Positions 43,761 to 50,204 of a stretch of DNA of 64,000 nt are shown one piece after another (the stretch's first letter is position 1; each line of letters begins with the position of its first letter). The translations under genes were made by a program, and so were the position numbers. Source of the stretch: DATFYM01 sp035315065 (GTDB lineage Bacteria; Acidobacteriota; Terriglobia; UBA7540); assembly GCA_035315065.1 (NCBI GenBank), contig DATFYM010000068.1:1-64000 (forward strand), read 5' to 3'. The notes under the pieces were generated by a model. That model was not told where the DNA came from. It did not search any database and worked only from the letters and a program-made list of their open reading frames with translations.

Positions 43761-44342
43761 ATGAATTGGTCAGCTTTGAGCGCAGGTGCGAATTGCGTCT
43801 TTGCCTTGGCCAGCGGCGTTATCGCGCTGGGGGTGTATATCGCCAAGAAACAAATCACCCTAACCAAGGAACAAGCCACAACCTCCTTCGAGGACGACCT
43901 TTCTCACGAGTACAGAGAGAGCCCGCGGAAGATCCCAATCGAAGCGCTGCTAGGGGGCACGCTGGATGACGAAGCACAGTCAAAGAGCCTGCTTGTTTTC
44001 GACGAATGCATCGACCTCACAAACAAACAGGTCTTTCTCTGGCGGCAAGGCCGGATAACTCCCAAGACACGGGAAAACTGGTGCTCAGGCATAAAGTCGA
44101 ACCTTTTGAGGCTGGCCTTCCAGGATGCTTGGCGGACAATCAAGAGTTTCAACGAGCTTAGTGGTACATTTCACAAATACGGTGACGATGCACGCGGGGT
44201 TCGGGATTGGGGGTTCGGGGTTCGCAGAACAAATTCCCGAACCGCAATCTTCCTCCGCGAATCCCGAACCCCGAACCCCGGAATACGTCACCGTAATTAT
44301 GAAATACCAGGACTTAGGGAGCTGGAAGAAAGCGCCTCTTGA
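43761..44342 (+). CDS. Single-pass membrane hypothetical protein invaded by a MITE-like element
   Basis: ATG 43761 is five bases after the ligA stop; a GTG at 43752 overlapping ligA is an alternative. Length 193 aa. N-terminal membrane helix (CVFALASGVIALGVYIA), then a helical cytoplasmic part (LLVFDECIDLTNKQVFLWRQGRITPKTRENWCSGIKSNLLRLAFQDAWRTIKSFNELS). From about residue 136 on, the sequence (KYGDDARGVRDWGFGVRRTNSRTAIFLRESRTPNPG) is translated repeat DNA, so the native C-terminus is broken up or extended. No family recognised. Confidence 0.65.
   Translation: MNWSALSAGANCVFALASGVIALGVYIAKKQITLTKEQATTSFEDDLSHEYRESPRKIPIEALLGGTLDDEAQSKSLLVFDECIDLTNKQVFLWRQGRITPKTRENWCSGIKSNLLRLAFQDAWRTIKSFNELSGTFHKYGDDARGVRDWGFGVRRTNSRTAIFLRESRTPNPGIRHRNYEIPGLRELEESAS
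44157..44316 (+). repeat. MITE-like palindromic element, copy 1
   Basis: Terminal inverted repeats: GTGGTACATTTCACAAATACGGTGACG (44161) and its imperfect inverse CGTCACCGTAATTATGAAATACC (44286). Interior of GTTCGGG/CCCGAAC heptamers. CTTAG occurs at both edges (44157-44161 and 44312-44316), a possible target duplication. About 110 bp are identical to the inverted copy at 47119-47249. Confidence 0.85.
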
Positions 44343-44389
44343 TAGGGTGCGCAGTCCTGTTAATCTCTAAGGCGAACGGCTCAACTTCC

Positions 44390-44642
44390 ATGGAGACCTA
44401 TACCTTCAAGGTCGTGGTCGAACCAGACGAGGGTGGCTACCATGCCTACTGCCCGGCGTTGCGCCACCTTGGCGCTGTGACGCAGGGGGCAACCAAGGAA
44501 GAGGCCTTGGCGAATATCAACGAAGTCATCCACATGATCATGGATGAGCTTCGTGAAGAGGGCGCGCCACTTCCAACCGCTTCGCTCGACGCCCGACGAC
44601 GTTGAAGTTTTCGAGGGCACGCGTGTCGCCGTCACGGTCTAA
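44390..44642 (+). pseudogene. HicB-family antitoxin-like protein, C-terminal frameshift, no HicA partner
   Basis: ATG 44390 (METYTFKVVVEPDEGGYHAYCPALRHLGAVTQGATKEEALANINEVIHMIMDELREEGAPLP) matches the HicB partial RNase-H-like fold. The frame stops at 44605 with an odd tail; shifting one frame near 44585 gives PDDVEVFEGTRVAVTV and a stop at 44640-44642, the usual HicB ending. So a single-base frameshift or sequencing error. No hicA-like ORF is adjacent, so this is probably an orphan HicB-like protein rather than a working toxin-antitoxin pair. Confidence 0.75.
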
Positions 44643-44799
44643 TCAGGCAGGAAGCGTGGAAGGCGATCTCAAACGACTGAAACTCCTCTCCTAATAGAGG
44701 GCTGCCTGCCGCTCGCTTCAGTTCGGATTTATGGCCGTTTGTGAACTTCTACGGTGCGACGACGTTGCGCGCGGCGCCGGACCGATGTATCCTTCCGGC

Positions 44800-44941
44800 A
44801 ACGATCTGAGTCTAATGTCGTGTCTTCGGCACCTTTTGGTGCGGAGGCAAGGTAGCACTGCTTGCCAGTGGCGGTTGGGTAACCAGTCGTCGGTTCCCGA
44901 CGGCCCGAGGGAGGCAGTGGAGAATCTGAAGGGAGAGTGCG
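44800..44941 (+). other. Hairpin-rich leader upstream of the secreted protein gene
   Basis: Consecutive stems: GGCACC-TTTT-GGTGC (~44828), GGCAAG...CTTGCC (~44848), CGTCGG-TTC-CCGACG (~44887). This is a likely structured 5' untranslated region; no known riboswitch recognised. Confidence 0.4.
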
Positions 44942-45487
44942 ATGAAGAAGCGAGTCGAACTTTTTGCCGTGTTTTCCCTAGCGCTTGCAGTTTTCGTTTT
45001 TGCACCCACTCAAGCGGCCGGCGGCCAACGTAGAGAAGAGCGTGCCCCTGCGCAGAAGGGGTACATTCCCCGTCGCGGTCCGGCGCCGGCGAGGAATGCG
45101 AAGCCCGTTCAAGAGAACCGCAACTTCAGCGACAAGGAGGGGCACCCGAATGCTCCTCACGTTCACTCGAACGGCGAATGGGTGGGACACGATTCCGGAC
45201 CTAACGATGCCCGTTACCACATCGATCATCCTTGGGAGCATGGACGCTTTCGGGGTGGCTTCGGTCGCGGTCACGTCTGGAGGCTGGCGGGCGGCGGCAG
45301 GGATCGCTTCTGGTTCGGCGGCTTCTACTTCAGCGTGGCGGCGGCCGACTACGACTTCTGCAACGATTGGCTTTGGGACAGCGACCAGATCGTGATCTAC
45401 GAAGACCCGGACCATATCGGCTGGTATCTGGCCTATAACGTCAGACTGGGTACTTACGTTCACGTGATGTATATCGGAACCAGTTAG
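44942..45487 (+). CDS. Secreted His/Gly-rich hypothetical protein
   Basis: Length 181 aa; ATG preceded by AAGGGAGAG. Signal peptide (VELFAVFSLALAVFVFAPTQAAG). A basic low-complexity segment (residues 28-60), then a His-rich part (EGHPNAPHVHSNGEWVGHDSGPNDARYHIDHPWEHGRF) that could bind metal, then FWFGGFYFSVAAADYDFCNDWLWDSDQIVIYEDPDHIGWYLAYNVRLGTYVHVMYIG, an aromatic domain seen in many exported acidobacterial proteins. Function unknown. Confidence 0.75.
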   Translation: MKKRVELFAVFSLALAVFVFAPTQAAGGQRREERAPAQKGYIPRRGPAPARNAKPVQENRNFSDKEGHPNAPHVHSNGEWVGHDSGPNDARYHIDHPWEHGRFRGGFGRGHVWRLAGGGRDRFWFGGFYFSVAAADYDFCNDWLWDSDQIVIYEDPDHIGWYLAYNVRLGTYVHVMYIGTS

Positions 45488-45551
45488 TCATCGCCCTTTG
45501 GTAGTCGGTCTCTGGCAGCAGATCCCTAGCAGCACTAGGGTTGGTTCGCTG

Positions 45552-46859
45552 TTATGGGCGGCGCGACGGGGTAAGCGCCGGTACCGCCGCCCACTCCTTT
45601 TGTCTCTCGGCTGCGTCGGTTGTGCCGGTTTCTCCAACCAGCACATGCGAACTCGGATCATCGGCGTAGTAGGCGGTAAATTTCCCGTCGCGGATCTCGA
45701 GCGCCGAAGCGCGGCCGCCGTAATAAGACTTGAGCATCCCGGTATCGATGAGGAAAACGCGATGGTTGAAGCGGACCGTAATGGTAAACCCGGGTAGCAC
45801 GGTGTGGCCGAGGACAATGTAGTGGGCGCCGAGCCGGTCGAGCATCGCATTCAGACCCTTCTCGTTCCTTTCCTCCGGTTCGAGGGCCAAGCCGCGGTAC
45901 CACAGGGGGCTGTGGTCCGACATCAGCAGACCATTGGGCAGGTCGAGCATCCGGCGCATGTACTCGACGTCAACGGGAGCGCCAGGCGAGCGGGACTGGG
46001 CCGCGTCGTAGCTGAGCTTAACCTGGTTGAAGGCGTCATCCAACGTCATGTAGCGCCAAATGGTTTTCTGTTGTACCAGCGTCTGCCACAGCTTGTCGAA
46101 GCCGGTGATCTCAGACCGGATCTTGCCGTTCAACTCGTCGACCGAGCCGAAATGCAGCCCGGGGTCGAGCCCCGCGTGCAGGAAGAGCGTGTCACCCAAC
46201 TGAGCGACCGCGTCGTGGGTGCGCAGCCAGCGTCCGTACACACCATCCGGGGCGTAAGCGTCGCGGTCCTCGAAGAAGCCCAGCGGGTGGCGCGCCAACC
46301 AGCGCTGGTGCGCATCCTCGTCATCCGGCACGTCGTGGATTCCGCGGCTCGCGGCGATGAACTTACGATAGTCCTGATAGGCGAGATCGCGCACATTCTC
46401 GGACTGGGCGATCGCGAACGACTGGAAGTCGGCGGGCGTGGTGTATCGCAGATCGCCCATCATCTGCATCACTTCGTGGTTGCCGAGCAGCGGGATCACC
46501 TTGCCACCCTGCGCGGGCGCCTCGCGCTCGAGCTCCATCAGCAAGTCGAGGACCTTGCGCGTCTCCGGCCCGCGGTCGGGGACGTCACCCACTTGCACAA
46601 AGATGGTCGCGCTCCCCGCCCACTTGTGGCCGGCGTCGATCAGACCCATGCGTTGCAGGATTCCGAGGAACTCCTCGTATGCGCCGTGCACATCTGCGAT
46701 AGCGACGATGCGCTGCGGTGCACCAGGCACTGTTGTCCTTGATGGCGGCACCCCTGATGCCCTGCGACCCATCATCAGCACCGGGCCGGTCAAGAGCATA
46801 AGAGCCGTAGTCAGGATCGAGACTCTCCGCCTTTGTCGGAACCTGAAGCGGTTTTTCAT
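45552..46859 (-). CDS. Exported calcineurin-type metallophosphoesterase
   Basis: Start taken at ATG 46859 (MKNRFRFRQRR), placing the membrane/signal segment (VSILTTALMLLTGPVLMMG) at the N-terminus; the frame is open to 46973. 435 aa. Metallophosphatase motifs in order: IADVHGAYEEF, VQVGDVPDRGP, LLGNHEVMQM, LFLHAGLDPGLHF, IVLGHTVLPG. Resembles Shewanella-like protein phosphatases. Dinuclear-metal phosphoesterase, probably periplasmic; substrate unknown. Confidence 0.88.
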   Translation of the reverse strand: MKNRFRFRQRRRVSILTTALMLLTGPVLMMGRRASGVPPSRTTVPGAPQRIVAIADVHGAYEEFLGILQRMGLIDAGHKWAGSATIFVQVGDVPDRGPETRKVLDLLMELEREAPAQGGKVIPLLGNHEVMQMMGDLRYTTPADFQSFAIAQSENVRDLAYQDYRKFIAASRGIHDVPDDEDAHQRWLARHPLGFFEDRDAYAPDGVYGRWLRTHDAVAQLGDTLFLHAGLDPGLHFGSVDELNGKIRSEITGFDKLWQTLVQQKTIWRYMTLDDAFNQVKLSYDAAQSRSPGAPVDVEYMRRMLDLPNGLLMSDHSPLWYRGLALEPEERNEKGLNAMLDRLGAHYIVLGHTVLPGFTITVRFNHRVFLIDTGMLKSYYGGRASALEIRDGKFTAYYADDPSSHVLVGETGTTDAAERQKEWAAVPALTPSRRP

Positions 46860-46953
46860 AATATTCCGGACTGTCCTTTGACGGCGGCACTTCGGGGCTT
46901 GGCCGCCCCGAAGAGCGTTGCCGGAAATCGAACATAACACAGCATTGCTAGAC

Positions 46954-47118
46954 TCATTGCCTGATTTCAGCACTCCGCGGCAACAATCTCGTGGAATTGA
47001 GGATGAAGGCCATCTCTGAGCTCACGTGAATGAAAGCCGCCAGCAGCGGGTTCAGGAAGCCAAAGGCCGCCATTCCAACCCCTATGCTGTCCACGACTAG
47101 AGTGCCCACGAAGTTGTG
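46954..47118 (-). pseudogene. C-terminal remnant of a heavy-metal P-type (P1B) ATPase
   Basis: A minus-strand frame of 54 codons reads H-N-F-V-G-T-L-V-V-D-S, then GVGMAAFGFLNPLLAAFIHV, SSEMAFILNSTRLLPR and a stop at 46954. This is the last membrane helix pair of CopA/ZntA-like ATPases (compare the typical GLLNPLLAAFIHVxSELxFILNSARLLP end). Everything upstream is replaced at 47119 by the MITE-like repeat. It is therefore a truncated gene relic. Confidence 0.75.
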
Positions 47119-47249
47119 CCGGGGTTCGGGATTCGAAGTTCGGGATTCGCGGAGGAAGATTGCGGTTCGGGAATTTGTTCTGCGAACCCCGAACCCCCAA
47201 TCCCGAACCCCGCGTGCATCGTCACCGTATTTGTGAAATGTACCACTTA
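47119..47249 (-). repeat. MITE-like palindromic element, copy 2 (one end missing)
   Basis: Reverse-complement copy of the 44157-44316 element: GTACATTTCACAAATACGGTGACG terminus at 47219-47246, GTTCGGG heptamers inside. The other terminal inverted repeat is absent; the element ends in CCGGGGTTCGG against the ATPase remnant. Confidence 0.85.
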
Positions 47250-47292
47250 GTCTGCCTTTGCCTTCTCTCTCAAGCGACTGGACCTTCCCTTC

Positions 47293-47341
47293 GCGCGGGA
47301 GCGGGACGCTCCCGCCACAGCGGGCGAGACGCCCGCGCTAC
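47293..47341 (+). repeat. REP palindrome, variant with GCGAGACGCC
   Basis: GCGGGAGCGGGACGCTCCCGC, CACA, GCGGGCGAGACGCCCGCGCTAC. Same variant base (GCGAGAC for GCGGGAC) as the inverted copy at 49522-49564; the two flank the ankyrin gene. Confidence 0.9.
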
Positions 47342-47390
47342 AACCTTCGGATTTCGAACTGCCGGTACAGCGAGCGTTGAGGAGCCCCCC

Positions 47391-49331
47391 TCAGGCCTTC
47401 ACGCCATGGTCGCGGAGCCGGCGCTCGATCGCGGCGTGTCCCATCTTCTTGGCCCACGCGAGCGGCGTTGCCCACGGTGCGGCGGCCGGCTCGTTCGCCG
47501 GCGCGCCGCGCGCCATCAGCAACTCCACCAGCTCCTTTCGGTCCCAGCGGCAGGCCCAGCCCAGCGGCGTGGACTTCAGCAGGTGGTCGCGGAGGTCGAG
47601 CCTTGCGCCCCAGTCGAGCAGCATCGCGGCGAAGCGCGTGCGGTCCGACTCGTTTTCAATCCCGTCGCGCGCGGCGGCGAAATGCAGCACGGTCTGGCCG
47701 AATCGGCTCGACACGTTCACGTCGATCCCATGCCGCAACAGCAGCGCCATGCACCGCAAGCGGTCCTCAGTTGCCTGGGCCGGCCTCAAGCCTGAGTTGT
47801 CTCCCAGACCCCGAATCGGCTGAATCAGGATCCAGTGCCACCGGGGGTCGTTGGCGGGCCAGTTCAGGTGCGGTAGCGCCAACTCGACGATGGCTGGGCA
47901 ACCGTTGATGGCCGCCGACCAAGTCAACTCGCTGGCCAGATCCTCGCTCGCTTCGGCGGCGAGCAGCCGCCTGGCCTCGCCGAGGTCGCGGGCCTCGGCC
48001 ACCATGTAAGGCTGCGGCTTGGCGCCGCGCTCCACCAGCAGCCGCTTGAGGGCTTCGTCGTGGCGTTGGTACGCGTTACGGAGCGGCCAGCCGGACGCAT
48101 ACACATTGGCGTTCGGATCGGCGCCGCGGTCCAGCAACAACTCCGCGATGTCGCGCCGTCCCGAGAGAGCTGCGAACCACAGTGGAGCGCCCCAGCTTAG
48201 AGTGGGCTCCTCCAGTTCGTGCAGCAGTGTCCGCTCGTCAACATCAGCGCCGAGGTCGAGCAACAACCGGACCACGTCGAGGTGCCCATGTTTCACGGCC
48301 AGGGTGACGAGGCCGCCCCTCGACCAGTGGATCCCTCGCCGCAACAGCCCGGGATCACTAGTCGCCAGTTCGCGGATGCGCCGGGTGTCGGCCAACGCCA
48401 CGGCAGCGCAAATGGTGACTTCTGCTCCGTGCTCCAGCAGCAGCCGGGCGACTGCCGGAAACTGTTTCGCAGCATCGTTACGAGGATCGGCGGCCAGCGC
48501 GGCCCGGTCGAGCGGGGTGAAGCCGTTGGCGTCCCGCTTGCGCACGCTGGCGCCTCGGCTCAGCAGCCACGACACCATCTCCTGGTTCCTCGCTTGCGCG
48601 GCGACGTGCACCGGCGTCCCGCCGTCCCGATCGCAAGCCCGGACGAGAGAGGCGTCCGCATCCAACAGACGCATGGCCGCCCCATTATCTCCCCGGCGGA
48701 TCGCCTCATTGATCTGATCCTGGGCCGGCGAGACCGTAGCGTTGGGGCAACTCATCCCCTCACGCCGGTGTTGCTCCTCTTCCTCAATCACCGCGACGAT
48801 ATCCCTATAGTCTCGGTCCCTCGCCAAGGCGAAGGCGGTTGTCGCGTCGCGGTGCGGAAAGACGCCCTGGCGAGCGTCGCCGCCGGCTTGCATCAGCAGG
48901 CGCACCATCGCCGCATCGCGGCGCACCACCGCATAATGCAGACCGCGCTGCTCATTGTTCCCGGCCGTGTCCATGTGGACGAGCTCCGGCCGTTGGCGGA
49001 GTATGGCGCGCACCCGTTCGACTTCGCCGGCCTCGACCGCAGCCACAAAGCGGGCGATGGTGACGCCGTCGACGAACGCCTTAAGCTTCGTCCAACTCGC
49101 GAAGCCATAAGCGCGGGCGAGCACGAGTTGCGCATCGCTCAGTTGGAATCCTTCGGTCTCAGAAACGGGCTCGGAAATGGAGCCGTGCCAGTGTGCGTGC
49201 ACCTCCGCGATTGCCGTTGATTCACCTGCCTGGAACGCCTTTAATAAGTCTTTCGCCTGCTTCTTGAACTGGTTGAGATTGGGCTTGGCGGGCAGCTTGC
49301 GCGCGAGTGGGGAACGATGGGGTTGGGACAT
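47391..49331 (-). CDS. Ankyrin-repeat protein
   Basis: Length 646 aa; ATG preceded by GGAGGTCATC. N-terminal ~60 residues with helical KxxAKDLLKAFQAGESTAIAEVHAHW, then about 10 or more ankyrin repeats (GLHYAVVRRDAAMVRLLMQAGGDARQG; TPVHVAAQARNQEMVSWLLSRGASVRKRDANGFTPLDRAAL; LAVKHGHLDVVRLLLDLGADVDERTLL; GAPLWFAALSGRRDIAELLLDRGADPNANV; LHFAAARDGIENESDRTRFAAMLLDWGARLDLRD). No signal peptide. Protein-protein interaction scaffold; partner unknown. A second, broken copy lies at 59650-61577, with homology extending ~110 bp beyond the start. Confidence 0.9.
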   Translation of the reverse strand: MSQPHRSPLARKLPAKPNLNQFKKQAKDLLKAFQAGESTAIAEVHAHWHGSISEPVSETEGFQLSDAQLVLARAYGFASWTKLKAFVDGVTIARFVAAVEAGEVERVRAILRQRPELVHMDTAGNNEQRGLHYAVVRRDAAMVRLLMQAGGDARQGVFPHRDATTAFALARDRDYRDIVAVIEEEEQHRREGMSCPNATVSPAQDQINEAIRRGDNGAAMRLLDADASLVRACDRDGGTPVHVAAQARNQEMVSWLLSRGASVRKRDANGFTPLDRAALAADPRNDAAKQFPAVARLLLEHGAEVTICAAVALADTRRIRELATSDPGLLRRGIHWSRGGLVTLAVKHGHLDVVRLLLDLGADVDERTLLHELEEPTLSWGAPLWFAALSGRRDIAELLLDRGADPNANVYASGWPLRNAYQRHDEALKRLLVERGAKPQPYMVAEARDLGEARRLLAAEASEDLASELTWSAAINGCPAIVELALPHLNWPANDPRWHWILIQPIRGLGDNSGLRPAQATEDRLRCMALLLRHGIDVNVSSRFGQTVLHFAAARDGIENESDRTRFAAMLLDWGARLDLRDHLLKSTPLGWACRWDRKELVELLMARGAPANEPAAAPWATPLAWAKKMGHAAIERRLRDHGVKA

Positions 49332-49377
49332 GATGACCTCCTTTGGGCCTTTTCGGCCCGTCTTGCCCGTTGTCCGC

Positions 49378-49490
49378 TCATTCGGGCGAAAGGAAGATCA
49401 CCATGAAGGTGTCTTGAAACAGCATGTCGTTCGGCGGGCTCAGCCCTTTCCGCGGACCGGTGGCGCCCGGTGCGCACGCCTCTATACTAC
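49378..49490 (-). other. Short conserved frame upstream of the ankyrin gene
   Basis: Minus-strand frame GPRKGLSPPN-(x)-DTFMVIFLSPE-stop, ending 47 bp before the ankyrin ATG. The paralogous locus has GPREGLSPPN-(x)-DTFIVIFLSPE-stop, with mostly synonymous differences. It looks like the end of a coding sequence without a visible start. Confidence 0.4.
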
Positions 49491-49521
49491 CACAGGCACG
49501 CCGGTATCTACAGCGCCGTTA

Positions 49522-49564
49522 TAGCGCGGGCGTCTCGCCCGCTGTGGCGGGAGCGTCCCGCTCC
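49522..49564 (-). repeat. REP palindrome, inverted partner of 47293-47341
   Basis: TAGCGCGGGCGTCTCGCCCGC, TGTG, GCGGGAGCGTCCCGCTCC. Reverse complement of the 47293 copy with the same variant base. Confidence 0.9.
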
Positions 49565-49818
49565 TGGGCGAAGGAAGGCTCAAAGGCTCGCGGTTGCCTG
49601 AACCCAAGACCGAGACTCATGGACCCCGGTCTACCTTGCATGGACTACGGTTACAGCTTTTTGGCGGCGGCCGGGGACAGCTACTAAATTAGAAAGATGA
49701 CAGAGCCGAAACTCCGAACTGAAACCGGCCGACGATGGTCGGCGTCTTGCAACCGGAATAGTCAGGGTGGCATCTCAAATAATCGAACACGGACAAGATT
49801 TTGGGGCATCCTATTCAC
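49565..49818. other. Intergenic region before the metal-uptake group
   Basis: No gene or clear motif. It precedes the GTG start of the small CxxC protein. Confidence 0.4.
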
Positions 49819-50157
49819 GTGCGTAGCTGGGCGCTTCGATTCACTATAACGGTTCTGCTGCTGGCTCAGGTGAACACCCTGGTGGCCGTGAGCCTGCATC
49901 GCCACAAGGCGGAGTTGATTCCGCCGCGAGCCATTGCCCACGCCTGCATTCCGGGGGCGCACCTCTCGGCGACGGTCCAGCCGGAGACGTTCTGTCCCAT
50001 TTGCGAAGCCATTCGTCATTCGATCGGCCCCGTCATGCCGACCGCCACGGCCCCTGCGCCCACCGTGGTGAAGAGCTTTCTTCCTCGACCCCGCACTCAT
50101 CGCGTCAAGCTTGTACCCCACTTCTCTGCCGGTTGGCGCGCACCCCCTCTCTCCTGA
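49819..50157 (+). CDS. Small membrane/exported CxxC protein (DUF2946-like)
   Basis: GTG start 49819 gives MRSWALRFTITVLLLAQVNTLVAVSLHRH, a signal or anchor followed by a His-rich junction. 112 aa. A C-P-I-C motif (FCPICEAI) follows at ~60. Short proteins of this type (His-rich, CxxC) often lie next to TonB receptors for copper or other metals. It is 47 bp upstream of the TonB receptor gene, with a DtxR regulator downstream, so a metal-related accessory role is inferred. Confidence 0.6.
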   Translation: MRSWALRFTITVLLLAQVNTLVAVSLHRHKAELIPPRAIAHACIPGAHLSATVQPETFCPICEAIRHSIGPVMPTATAPAPTVVKSFLPRPRTHRVKLVPHFSAGWRAPPLS

Positions 50158-50204
50158 AGGCATTTCCAATCCCGTTCGAAAAATCCCCTTCAGGAGGAAG
50201 ACAC

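Noticed and set aside
44390..44705. HicAB toxin-antitoxin pair
   Set aside because: HicB-like protein present, but no HicA-like ORF with its conserved His on either side.
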